Below, piece by piece: positions 27,595 through 35,834 of a DNA stretch of 64,000 bases. Position numbers and translations under genes: made by a program. The notes beneath the pieces are model-generated. The model did no database searches. It was not told the origin of the DNA and saw only the letters and a list, made by a program, of their open reading frames with translations. The DNA lies in NCBI GenBank assembly GCA_900317125.1, contig ONFR01000003.1, positions 1 through 64,000 of the forward strand, read 5' to 3'. Source of the stretch: an uncultured Bacteroidales bacterium (GTDB lineage: Bacteria; Bacteroidota; Bacteroidia; Bacteroidales; P3). Within the stretch, counting starts at the first letter, position 1. Each line of letters opens with the position of its first letter.

Positions 27595-28050
27595 CTACTG
27601 CACTTTGGTCCAGTAGACGCTCTCGCTGAAGGCGAAGACCGACCCTTTGAGGCGCAGCCGGCCGTCCTGTTCGAAGGTGACGGTGAGTCGTGCCTTGATG
27701 CCCCGCTGGGGGTCGTAGATTTTTGTCCCGTCCCAGCATTTCTTGTCGGAGTTGTACTGCAGGCCTGAGAAGAGGACGATTCGGTCGCAGGGGGTGTTGC
27801 GAAGACTTTTGTCGGGATTTTTGGTGTCGAGACGTTTGTTGCCGTTCTCGTCCTTGTCGTTTTTCATCCAGACTATCTGCCCTTGGTAGGTGCCGTCGGA
27901 CTGTTTGGTGATTTTGGCACGGAACTGTTCGCCGTCCTGTGTGCCGGAATAGGTGCCGACAATGTTGTCGGCGGCGTTGTTCAATGCGCTCTGTGCGTTG
28001 CCGATGCCCACAAACAGCAGGGCGAGGGTGGTGAGAAGGAATTTTTTCAT
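27595..28050 (-). CDS. DUF2147 domain-containing secreted protein
   Basis: 151 residues with a signal peptide (MKKFLLTTLALLFVGIGNAQ). It contains the DUF2147 pattern: IVGTYSGTQDGEQFRAKITKQ near the start, YQGQIVWMKN, LDTKNPDKSLRNTPCDRIVLFSGL and WDGTKIYDPQRGIKARLTVTF. The fold is a lipocalin-like periplasmic beta barrel whose ligand is not known. It is convergent with the efflux operon, 24 bases away, and no clear terminator is visible between them. Confidence 0.9.
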   Translation of the reverse strand: MKKFLLTTLALLFVGIGNAQSALNNAADNIVGTYSGTQDGEQFRAKITKQSDGTYQGQIVWMKNDKDENGNKRLDTKNPDKSLRNTPCDRIVLFSGLQYNSDKKCWDGTKIYDPQRGIKARLTVTFEQDGRLRLKGSVFAFSESVYWTKVQ

Positions 28051-28083
28051 TGTTGTTGTGTTTAATGTTGATTTGTTTAATGT

Positions 28084-28175
28084 TTAGTGTTGATATGTTG
28101 GATGTTGATATGTTGCGAATCGTATAAACTTATCAACATATAAACATATCAACGATTTACAAATTAACGAGTTCA
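28084..28175. repeat. Hairpin repeat, arm type GTTGATATGTTG, merging with an R2 word
   Basis: Several GTTGATATGTTG-like words (28089-28115) face CAACATATAAACATATCAAC (28134-28153) across a short loop. The right edge is CGATTTACAAATTAACGAGT, the inverse of the R2 word at 16459, and it contains the stop codon of the PHP phosphatase gene. Confidence 0.7.
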
Positions 28176-29011
28176 ACTATGATATTTCGGTAGTTGATTT
28201 GGCGTAGGTATTCGTAGGCTCCTTCGGTACGGAGGAGGTCTTCGGGACAGTGGGCGTCGGTGCTGACGATGACGGGGATGTGCAGTTCGTTCATGCGACA
28301 TAGCAACTCGCGCGAAGGGTAGTAGTCGTCGTGACGTTTCTTGTAGATGCCGCGGGTGTTGACTTCGGCTATGCACCCTGTTTCGCGGATGAGTTGGATG
28401 GTCTCGTATACGAGGTCGAGATACCATTTATCGTGTTCGGAGAAGTAGCGGTCGCGGTTGTGCATGACTATCTTGTTGAAGTGGGCGACGATGGTGGGGC
28501 GCTGGCTCTCGATCATGGCGTTGGTCTGATGAAAAAAGGAGGTGACGCCGCGGCGTATGTCGCCGTGGAATACCCGTTGCAGGCCTTCGTCGTATGTCTC
28601 CTGCCGTGGGCCGTCGATAAACCAGATGCGCTGTGCCGCCTCGTTGATGTGGCTGCGAAGCCATGGGGTGTCGTCGGGGTCGGTGACCAGATGCACTCCG
28701 CCGATGAAGTAGTCAAGCCCTCCCTGCTGAATTAGGGGTTGAAAATCGTCGTTCACTCCTGGCACGTAGTCAATCTCCAAGCCTAAACGAATGTCGATGC
28801 GGCCACGATATTCCTCTTTGAGTGCCCGCACTTCGCTGCAGTAAGCGAGGTAGTCTTCGTTGTGAATGGAGAAGGTGTTGCTGAACGGCAATGGTGCATG
28901 GCCGGAGAAACCGAGGGCGGTGAAGCCGTTGGCGAGGGCGAACTCGACGTATTCACGTGGCTCGCCCTTGCCGTCGCAGTAGCGGGAATGGGTGTGGTAG
29001 TTAGAACGCAT
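28157..29011 (-). CDS. PHP-family histidinol-phosphatase-like protein
   Basis: 284 residues. It has the PHP metal-site motifs: NYHTHSRYCDGKGEP at the N-terminus, GLEIDYVPG, IGGVHLVTDPDDTPW, and VSTDAHCPEDLL near the end. This pattern fits HisJ/HisK histidinol-phosphate phosphatases, which remove phosphate in histidine synthesis. No other his gene is nearby, so a different phosphoester substrate is possible. The ATG at 29011 overlaps the end of the upstream gene by 11 bases, suggesting translational coupling. A GTG at 29020 would add three residues. The C-terminal VNL and the TAA fall in an R2-like word. Confidence 0.88.
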   Translation of the reverse strand: MRSNYHTHSRYCDGKGEPREYVEFALANGFTALGFSGHAPLPFSNTFSIHNEDYLAYCSEVRALKEEYRGRIDIRLGLEIDYVPGVNDDFQPLIQQGGLDYFIGGVHLVTDPDDTPWLRSHINEAAQRIWFIDGPRQETYDEGLQRVFHGDIRRGVTSFFHQTNAMIESQRPTIVAHFNKIVMHNRDRYFSEHDKWYLDLVYETIQLIRETGCIAEVNTRGIYKKRHDDYYPSRELLCRMNELHIPVIVSTDAHCPEDLLRTEGAYEYLRQINYRNIIVELVNL

Positions 29012-30167
29012 ATATAGCACTTAATGAGAGTCGGAGGTTGCCTACTGGCTGATTGTAGCCGGCATAGGTGTATTCGGCTTCGCCCACAAGGGAGAGGCCT
29101 TTCAGCGTGGTGTAGGTGAGGCGTGGCTGTACACGCCATAGGTAGGCGAGGTCGTGACCGCGGCCAAAGCAATGGGTGTAGTCGGTGTTTCCGAAGTCAA
29201 GGTTCTTGGCGTAGCCCATGAAGAGACCGGGACGCCAATGGCCTTGGTTACCCTCAATGTCGAGCCACACGGTGTTGAAGTGCCAATCGCGGAGGGTGCC
29301 GTCTGTCAGCATCAGGTAGCCACCCAGCGAACAGCCTTCGTAAAGGCTGTTGTTGAGCAGGGTCTGAGCCTTGATGGTGACAGGTCCCAGCGTAGCCTTG
29401 CCGAAGAGGCTCCACGACAGGGAGGTGTGGAGCGTTCCTTTCGGGTCTGGCACCACAGGCTGGATGGTCTTGAGGTTGGCGGCGGCTCCCACAAAGAGGT
29501 TGCCTTGGCGGTAGCGCAGCTGTGCGTTGAACTCGGGAATGAGGCTGTGGCGGGCGAAGAGGGGGCTGCTCTGCGGGGTGCCGCTGAGCAGTCCTTGGCT
29601 CATGTTGTCGAGCTGCCATTGCGCCACTGCGACGGCTTCGAGGTTGCCGAGACGGTATTCGTAGCGTACTTGCGGCTGGCGGGCATAGCAGTGGAAGGGG
29701 GCACCCATGTTCAAGGGGTTGGTCATGGGCATGATTTCATGGACGACCATGGCGTACCAGTATTGTCCAGCAAGGAGGCGGTGACGACCCCAGTCGAGGG
29801 TGAAGTAGGCGTGTCGCAGACGGAGGTTGTCGATGGTGGCGTTGGTGGCACCGGTGAAGTCGCCTTCAACAAAGGCCGAGGTCTTTGCACCCAGCATCTC
29901 AGGACCGGTGATTTTCACATTCAGCCTTGCCGTAATGGCGAGCATATTCGCCTGCCAGCCGTCGTTGATGTCGCGGCCAAGGCTGTCGCGCACAATGGGC
30001 TTGGGGTAGAAGAGCATCATGTCCTCACGTCCCCCGACGACGCTGCGGCTGTCGGCATAGTAGTGGGGGTTGACGAAGCCGTGGAAGTCGAAGGAGAAGC
30101 CCTCTTGAGCTTCTAGTCTAACTAGTGATACTACTAGTAGTACTAGGACAACTAGTATCTTCTTCAT
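29001..30167 (-). CDS. Putative outer-membrane beta-barrel protein
   Basis: 388 residues. A signal peptide (MKKILVVLVLLVVSLVRLEAQ) is followed by a beta-rich sequence with alternating hydrophobic residues and short turns (FSFDFHGFVNPHYYADSR, LRLRHAYFTLDWGRHRLLAGQYWYAMV), and the chain ends in aromatic Phe (LSLSAIYAF), as expected for an outer-membrane barrel. It resembles porin-like or DcaP-like proteins only in general form. It overlaps the upstream membrane-protein gene by 4 bases (ATGA) and the downstream phosphatase by 11. The signal-peptide codons consist of a CTAGT/TACTAG microsatellite (30110-30160) quite unlike the rest of the gene. Confidence 0.8.
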   Translation of the reverse strand: MKKILVVLVLLVVSLVRLEAQEGFSFDFHGFVNPHYYADSRSVVGGREDMMLFYPKPIVRDSLGRDINDGWQANMLAITARLNVKITGPEMLGAKTSAFVEGDFTGATNATIDNLRLRHAYFTLDWGRHRLLAGQYWYAMVVHEIMPMTNPLNMGAPFHCYARQPQVRYEYRLGNLEAVAVAQWQLDNMSQGLLSGTPQSSPLFARHSLIPEFNAQLRYRQGNLFVGAAANLKTIQPVVPDPKGTLHTSLSWSLFGKATLGPVTIKAQTLLNNSLYEGCSLGGYLMLTDGTLRDWHFNTVWLDIEGNQGHWRPGLFMGYAKNLDFGNTDYTHCFGRGHDLAYLWRVQPRLTYTTLKGLSLVGEAEYTYAGYNQPVGNLRLSLSAIYAF

Positions 30168-30865
30168 TTCTTGCTTCCTCCTGCAAGGGCTAAAATGAGT
30201 CCCAGTGCGACACCCAGCAGGGCGGCAAAGAGCACCTGGAAGGTGGGGGGCAGGATGAAGGTGATGGTGTGGGCGGGGAACCAGAAGAGCGGGATAGTCT
30301 TCTTAAACACCACGTTCCACTGCACATCCCAGTTGATCTTGTTGGCGAAGATGTCGCGCATGTGCATGGGACGGAGCAGTCCGCGCACGGTGCCGCCATT
30401 CTCCAGGATGTGGATGTCGGTGCATTTGTGGAAGGTCATCATGACGGGTGCGAAGATGGTGTTCATCAGCACGCTGACGGCAAAGGCCACGCCCACCTTA
30501 CCCCAAGTCAGTTCGGGGGTGGCAAAGACCTCGGCGGGACAGCTGCAGCCGCCTATCACGCCCAGGAAGGCGGGGACACCGCTCTTGAAGATAATCATCG
30601 CCATGGCAATGCACATGCCGAGGAATCCCCACACCATCATGCGTGGCACGATGCCGAAGCCTTTCTTGTTATACACGCCCTCGCGGATGCGCAGGGCCAG
30701 CATCTCGCCGAAGGTGGCGAGGATGGCAAACTTGAAGAATGCCATGATGAAGGGGTGCGCCTTGGTCGAAGCCTCGAACCAGGCGAAGAATCCCGTGGCA
30801 GGGATAAAGAAGGGGGCCAATACGACCACCACAATCAAGATTACAAGCCAGTCTTGTTTTTTCAT
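30164..30865 (-). CDS. Multi-pass inner-membrane protein of unknown function
   Basis: 233 residues with about five or six hydrophobic helices (LVILIVVVVLAPFFIP, MAFFKFAILATFGEMLAL, MVWGFLGMCIAMAMIIF, VGVAFAVSVLMNTIFAPVMM, FQVLFAALLGVALGLILAL). Between them are GGCSCPAEVF and a conserved-looking NKINWDVQWNVVFKKTIPLFWFPAHTITFILPP stretch (about residues 178-210). The tryptophan/proline pattern before the last helix faintly recalls the Mpv17/PMP22 family, but I would not assign it. It is the first gene of an overlapping trio with the outer-membrane protein and the PHP phosphatase. Confidence 0.75.
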   Translation of the reverse strand: MKKQDWLVILIVVVVLAPFFIPATGFFAWFEASTKAHPFIMAFFKFAILATFGEMLALRIREGVYNKKGFGIVPRMMVWGFLGMCIAMAMIIFKSGVPAFLGVIGGCSCPAEVFATPELTWGKVGVAFAVSVLMNTIFAPVMMTFHKCTDIHILENGGTVRGLLRPMHMRDIFANKINWDVQWNVVFKKTIPLFWFPAHTITFILPPTFQVLFAALLGVALGLILALAGGSKK

Positions 30866-30926
30866 GTTGTAAAGTATTTGTTATTATTTTAATTCAGATT
30901 GTTCAGCGCGGAATGCTCCGGGTGTT

Positions 30927-33023
30927 TTATCGTATTATTATTTCATTCAAATCCTTGTCGGCGCTGCTGAAGCCTACTTGCAGCACTGTCGGACTGCCCG
31001 CAGGTATCGGCACCATCTTTTGTGTCGCTTCATCAAAAATCCGCAGCCAATAAGGGTCGATATCAATCTCAAAGGGCTGCGATGCTCCTTCTGCTACGGG
31101 CACTCGCTTGAATCCCACCAGTTGTTTGCGCGGCTCCAAGCAGCCGTCTTTGCCTTTGAGATACACCTCTACCACGGTGCTGCTGTAGCCCAGAGGTTTC
31201 TTTGCGGGCAGTTCCACCATCTTCACAGTCCCGAGCACCTTCCCGCCCTCATACCGCACATTTTCCAGCCTGTACCTGGCGTAGTCCAGTCCATATCCAA
31301 AGGGGTAGAGCGGCTCTTCGGTCATATATCGGTAGGTGCGTTCTGTCATATTGTAATCCTCAAAAGGCGGCAACTGTGCCGTGCTTTTGTAGAAGGTGAC
31401 GGGCAGCCGTCCGAAGTTGTCGAATAATCCTCCCATGGCAGCCGCCAAAGCGATGCCCATGTCCTGCCCGCCGTACCAACACTGTATAATGGCGTCGCAT
31501 TTCAGCGTCTGTTTGTCCAACGCTATTGCGCTGCCGCTGCACAGCAGCAGCACCACAGGCCGATGTTTGCGTTGCAGTTGGCGTATCTCTCGGCATTGCT
31601 CGTCGGGCAGTTCTATGCGGGTGCGGTCGCCTTTATAGAATCCCGGCATGTCCACGGGCAGTTCTTCTCCCTCCAGTTGTGGATTCAGCCCTCCGGCATA
31701 TATTACCACATCCGCCTTCTTGGGGTTGTCCACTAGGGTGAACCGTGTCGACAGCCCTTCGCGGATGCTCACAGTGTGCGCCGGTGTGCCGTTGTAGTTG
31801 CCCAACGGCATCAGCGTGTCCGTGGCGTTGGGGCCTGTCAGATATATTTTGGTACCATCCATCAGGGGCAGCAGGTCCTTGTTGTTTTTCAACAGCACCA
31901 GGGTCTCTGCCGCCATCTTCACCGTGGAGCATTCTTCAAGTATGTGAGGAACTTTATGATATGGTTCCTCCATCACCCGCAGACGTGTACGCAGGATGCG
32001 GCGTACATGCTCGTTCACTTTCTCTTCGCTAATATAGCCCGAGTCCACAGCTGTGCGCAAGGCGTCCAGTCCACTGCCGCACTCCAAGTCGACCTCGCTG
32101 CCGAAAGCATCGGCTGCCGTCAATGCAGCGGAGGCATGGGTTTTGTGGCGTGGGATGACGGTGTCGCGTTCCCAACAGTCGTTCAGCGCCCAGCAGTCGG
32201 TCACCAGCAGCCCGTCGTAGTGCCACTTGTTGCGCAGAATGTCCACCAGCAGGTGTTCGTTGGTGCAGCACGGCTCGCCGTTCAGTCGGTTGTAGCCGCA
32301 CATCACCTGCTGCACATCGCTGTGCTTGATGATATATTCAAAGGCAGGCAGATAGGTGGTCCACAAATCGCGTGGCGACACCTGTGCATCAAACTCGTGT
32401 CGCAAGCCTTCAGGTCCGCTGTGTACGGCCAGGTGTTTCAGACAGGCCGCTGCCGACAGGTGTGCATTATCCGCTTCAGGATAATTGTGCTGCAACCCGT
32501 TCACACAGGCCAATCCCATGCGTGCCGTAAGGAATGGGTCTTCGCCGTAAGTCTCCATGCCGCGCCCCCATCGCGGGTCGCGGAAGATGTTGATATTGGG
32601 AGTGAAGAAGGTAAGTCCTGTGTAGTCGGTTGGTTCGGTGAGCATTGCAGAGCCGGTGTCGAGGGCTTCGAAATGCTTTATTCGTGCTTCGTATGCCGTC
32701 AGGGCAAACACCCGACGAACCATCTCCTCGTCAAACGATGCCGCCAAGGCGATGGGCATCGGCCACACCGTCGCCAGACCGTTGCGCCCCACGCCGTGCA
32801 GGGCCTCGTTCCACCAGCTGTAGGCAGGCAGTCCCAGCGAAGGGATGGCGGGGTTGCGGTGCTCCATCATGCTCAGCTTCTCGTCCAGCGTCAGCCGCGA
32901 CAGCAGGTCTTCAACCCGCTCGTCGACACCGAGCGTGGTGTCCTGGAAGGGAAAGGTCTGCGCCTGTAACACCGTCAGGAGTGTTGCAAGCAGGGTGAGT
33001 GTGGAAAGAACGAATCTTTTCAT
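30927..33023 (-). CDS. Glycoside hydrolase family 3 (beta-xylosidase/beta-glucosidase type)
   Basis: 698 residues with a signal peptide (MKRFVLSTLTLLATLLTVLQAQ). The N-terminal TIM barrel has YSWWNEALHGVGRNG, INIFRDPRWGRGMETYGEDP and CLKHLAVHSGPE. The nucleophile is the Asp in LLVTDCWALND (D276). The alpha/beta sandwich carries LEGEELP (E451-E454), with the acid/base candidate, and a GQDMG motif. A C-terminal FN3-like domain follows. The DLECG motif places it near the xylosidase branch. It probably removes terminal sugars from plant or other polysaccharides in the periplasm. No SusC/SusD genes are near, so it is not in an obvious polysaccharide utilisation locus. Confidence 0.92.
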   Translation of the reverse strand: MKRFVLSTLTLLATLLTVLQAQTFPFQDTTLGVDERVEDLLSRLTLDEKLSMMEHRNPAIPSLGLPAYSWWNEALHGVGRNGLATVWPMPIALAASFDEEMVRRVFALTAYEARIKHFEALDTGSAMLTEPTDYTGLTFFTPNINIFRDPRWGRGMETYGEDPFLTARMGLACVNGLQHNYPEADNAHLSAAACLKHLAVHSGPEGLRHEFDAQVSPRDLWTTYLPAFEYIIKHSDVQQVMCGYNRLNGEPCCTNEHLLVDILRNKWHYDGLLVTDCWALNDCWERDTVIPRHKTHASAALTAADAFGSEVDLECGSGLDALRTAVDSGYISEEKVNEHVRRILRTRLRVMEEPYHKVPHILEECSTVKMAAETLVLLKNNKDLLPLMDGTKIYLTGPNATDTLMPLGNYNGTPAHTVSIREGLSTRFTLVDNPKKADVVIYAGGLNPQLEGEELPVDMPGFYKGDRTRIELPDEQCREIRQLQRKHRPVVLLLCSGSAIALDKQTLKCDAIIQCWYGGQDMGIALAAAMGGLFDNFGRLPVTFYKSTAQLPPFEDYNMTERTYRYMTEEPLYPFGYGLDYARYRLENVRYEGGKVLGTVKMVELPAKKPLGYSSTVVEVYLKGKDGCLEPRKQLVGFKRVPVAEGASQPFEIDIDPYWLRIFDEATQKMVPIPAGSPTVLQVGFSSADKDLNEIIIR

Positions 33024-33038
33024 ATCGTGTTCTGGGAA

Positions 33039-34172
33039 TTAATCGTTGTCGGAGATGCCAAGGATTTTGGTGTTGACAAAGTGGTTCACTCGGGAGTCGA
33101 GGCGTTTGTCGTACCACTTGAAGAAAGGCTTTTCAAGGCATTGGATGCGCAGGTAGTCTATCAGGCTGCACACTGCGAAGATGGCAATGACCACACCGAT
33201 GCAGTAAGGTACCAGCTGCTGCATGGGCATGGCGTAGCTGCCGATGCAGTCGACGGTGTCGTTCCACAGCCACACCCGCATCGCGTCGGAGTTGGCGTGG
33301 ATGAGCAGTACGCCGAAACAGGTGGAACCCACGGCATTGATGAAGGCACTCTGTTTAATGTTGATATTCTTGAACCAGATGAAGGAGCAGAACGCCACAA
33401 GCAGGGCGAAAAACTTGTTGCTGTCGTCAACGTATTGGTATACCATGAAGGTGGAGTGCTGAAGGATGACCACCGACAGCATGGCACCAATGACTGACAG
33501 CAGGGTGAGCCATCCCCACAGACTACGCCGCTCGAAGATTGGGGCAGGGTAGAGGCGGATGTATGAGGCGATGAAGTAGATGATGCTGAACCAGGTGATG
33601 TAGTTGAAGGTGACTTCAAACGACGGGATGGAGCCAAAGAGGGTGTAGCACCCCGTGGCCACCAGCACAAGCAACAGGTGCTGGCGCTGGCTGAGATGCT
33701 GCACCAGGATGGTGAGGAAGGGGATGATGAGGTAGAAGATGATAAAGCAGGAGGTGAAGTTGTTGGTGAAGCCCCAGAACGGCAGAATCAGCTGCAAGGC
33801 GCTGTGGGTGGTGAGCGGCTGATGGCCAGTGAGGAAGAAGATGATGAAGATGACCCAGTTGTACAGGTATATCTGCAGCAGCAGCTTCAGGTATTTCTTC
33901 ACGGTGATTTGACTTTTGCACATGAAGTATCCCGTTATCATCAGAAAGCAGTTGATGCCCGTTTTCCCCCACATGCCGAAGAGCCACAGGAAAATGGTGT
34001 GCCATGTGTCGGGGTGGCCAAGGAGCGGGGCTCCCTCCTCCATAAGGCCGGAGTTGACCACATAGTGGTGCGCTACAATCATGAGCATGCAAATGATACG
34101 GTAAAGCTCAAGGTTCGAGCTTCGGGGTTTCTTCGCGGCAGGGATGCCTGTTGTGGGGGCGGAGGCTGTCAT
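33039..34172 (-). CDS. Acyltransferase family 3 membrane protein
   Basis: 377 residues. The start LELYRIICMLMIVAHHYVVNSG matches the first helix of acyltransferase-3 proteins with the conserved catalytic histidine. About ten hydrophobic segments follow, and the protein ends in a basic tail. Such enzymes O-acetylate or otherwise acylate cell-surface sugars. The substrate is not evident. The ATG at 34172 is used; an open frame back to a TTG at 34268 runs through the promoter and is unlikely. It lies 15 bases upstream of the GH3 gene and may be cotranscribed with it. Confidence 0.88.
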   Translation of the reverse strand: MTASAPTTGIPAAKKPRSSNLELYRIICMLMIVAHHYVVNSGLMEEGAPLLGHPDTWHTIFLWLFGMWGKTGINCFLMITGYFMCKSQITVKKYLKLLLQIYLYNWVIFIIFFLTGHQPLTTHSALQLILPFWGFTNNFTSCFIIFYLIIPFLTILVQHLSQRQHLLLVLVATGCYTLFGSIPSFEVTFNYITWFSIIYFIASYIRLYPAPIFERRSLWGWLTLLSVIGAMLSVVILQHSTFMVYQYVDDSNKFFALLVAFCSFIWFKNINIKQSAFINAVGSTCFGVLLIHANSDAMRVWLWNDTVDCIGSYAMPMQQLVPYCIGVVIAIFAVCSLIDYLRIQCLEKPFFKWYDKRLDSRVNHFVNTKILGISDND

Positions 34173-34265
34173 ATCGTTCTTTGTTCTGAGCAGTGTGGCA
34201 ATCCACTCCGGTGCAGTGGTACATGCCCACCCGGAAGCGACGGCACTATTGCTGTTAATAGTTTG

Positions 34266-34273
34266 CAAAGGTA
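34266..34273 (-). promoter_or_regulatory. -7 box (TACCTTTG) for the acyltransferase gene
   Basis: TACCTTTG on the minus strand after an A-tract, 93 bases before the ATG at 34172. It would also serve the GH3 gene. Confidence 0.65.
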
Positions 34274-34320
34274 CGATTTTTTTTCAATTCATTGTCTTTT
34301 TTATTCCGGCGTGTGTGTTT

Positions 34321-34359
34321 TTTTATAAAAAAAGGTGGCGGCACGAATGCCGCCACCTT
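34321..34359 (-). terminator. Intrinsic terminator of ornithine aminotransferase
   Basis: Perfect 12-bp stem AAGGTGGCGGCA/TGCCGCCACCTT (34332-34343 and 34348-34359) with a 4-base loop. It is followed on the minus strand by a T-tract. Confidence 0.85.
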
Positions 34360-34385
34360 GTGTCAGTTTCCTATGATTCAGTAAA

Positions 34386-35606
34386 TCATTCGAAAGAGGC
34401 GATGGCTTTCTTGATAATCTCGATGGCCTCGCGCAGCTGTTCCTCGGTGATGACCAGCGGGGGGGCAAAACGGATGATGTGCTGGTGCGTGGGCTTGGCC
34501 AGAACGCCCATGTCGCGCATCTTCAGGCACACGTCCCAAGCCTCCTTGCCGTTGTGGGGCTTGATGATGATGGCGTTCAAGAGACCTTTACCGCGCACTT
34601 TCTCAATCATGGGGCTCTTGAAGTTGGTCATCTCCTCGCGGAAAATCTTACCCAGACGCTCGGCGTTCTCCATCAAGTGCTCATCCTTGATTACCTGCAG
34701 GGCAGCGATGGAGACCTTGGCAGCAATGGGGTTGCCGCCGAAGGTGGAGCCGTGCTCGCCGGGTTTGATGTTCAGCATGATGTCGTCGTCGGCCAGCACG
34801 CAGCTGACGGGAACCACGCCGCCGCCAAGGGCCTTGCCCAGAATCAGGATGTCGGGACGCACACCCTCGTGGTCGCAGGCAAGCATCCTACCCGTGCGGG
34901 CGATACCGCTCTGCACCTCGTCGGCCATGAACAGCACGTTGTGCTTCTTGCAGATGTCATAGCATTTCTTCAGGTAGCCGTCGTCGGGGACGTAGACACC
35001 GGCCTCGCCCTGGATGGGCTCCAGCAGGAAACCGGCAATCTTCTTGCCATGCTCCTCCAGCACTTTCTCCAGTGCAGCGGGGTCGTTGTAAGGTATGCGG
35101 ATGAAACCGGGAGTCATGGGGCCGTAGTTGGCATAGCTCTCGGGGTCGTTGCTCATGGTGATGATGGTGATGGTGCGGCCGTGGAAGTTGCCTTCGCAGC
35201 AGACAATCATCACTTCGTCGTTCGGAATGCCTTTCTTCACCACACCCCAACGGCGTGCCAGCTTCAGGGCGGTCTCGTCGGCCTCGGCACCGCTGTTCAT
35301 GGGCAGCACCTTGTCATAGCCGAAATACTCGGTGACGTATTTCTCCCATTCGCCAAGGCAGTTGTTGTAGAAAGCGCGGCTGCTCAGCGTCAGCTCGTGG
35401 GCTTGGTCGCACAGGGCCTTCACAATCTTGGGGTGGCAGTGACCCTGGTTCACGGCAGAGTAGGCGGAAAGGAAGTCGAAATAGCGTTTCCCCTCGCAGT
35501 CCCATACAAAAGCGCCTTCGCCTTTGGCCAGCACTACGGGCAGCGGATGATAGTTGTGAGCACCGTAACGGGCTTCCATTTCCATGAATTCTTCAGATTT
35601 CGTCAT
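34386..35606 (-). CDS. rocD: Ornithine--oxo-acid aminotransferase
   Basis: 406 residues, a class III PLP aminotransferase. It converts ornithine and 2-oxoglutarate to glutamate semialdehyde and glutamate, linking arginine and proline metabolism. Motifs: [59 protein letters not shown], and the PLP lysine in [10 protein letters not shown] (K258), then [11 protein letters not shown]. The length and the [13 protein letters not shown] segment point to ornithine rather than acetylornithine or GABA substrates. It is transcribed alone, with its own -7 box and terminator. Confidence 0.94.
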   Translation of the reverse strand: MTKSEEFMEMEARYGAHNYHPLPVVLAKGEGAFVWDCEGKRYFDFLSAYSAVNQGHCHPKIVKALCDQAHELTLSSRAFYNNCLGEWEKYVTEYFGYDKVLPMNSGAEADETALKLARRWGVVKKGIPNDEVMIVCCEGNFHGRTITIITMSNDPESYANYGPMTPGFIRIPYNDPAALEKVLEEHGKKIAGFLLEPIQGEAGVYVPDDGYLKKCYDICKKHNVLFMADEVQSGIARTGRMLACDHEGVRPDILILGKALGGGVVPVSCVLADDDIMLNIKPGEHGSTFGGNPIAAKVSIAALQVIKDEHLMENAERLGKIFREEMTNFKSPMIEKVRGKGLLNAIIIKPHNGKEAWDVCLKMRDMGVLAKPTHQHIIRFAPPLVITEEQLREAIEIIKKAIASFE

Positions 35607-35697
35607 AATGTTGTCTTTTTATTATTGTTTATTATGTATCAAAACATTTTTTCTCACGCCCGGAAGAGCTTCGTCTCCAAGGCCCGAAAAATTTTTG

Positions 35698-35705
35698 CAA
35701 ATATA
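35698..35705 (-). promoter_or_regulatory. -7 box (TATATTTG) for rocD
   Basis: TATATTTG on the minus strand, 92 bases before the rocD ATG. AT-rich DNA with TTTG words lies further upstream. Confidence 0.65.
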
Positions 35706-35834
35706 CGCATTATATTTCAAATAAAAACAATATTTTTGCGTTTTACCCGAAAATTAAAACTCCTGACCTCCCGCATGCGGGGTGCCGCGAGTGCTTTGTT
35801 GTGAGTCATAGTTTGTTAAATATATGCCTGTTAT

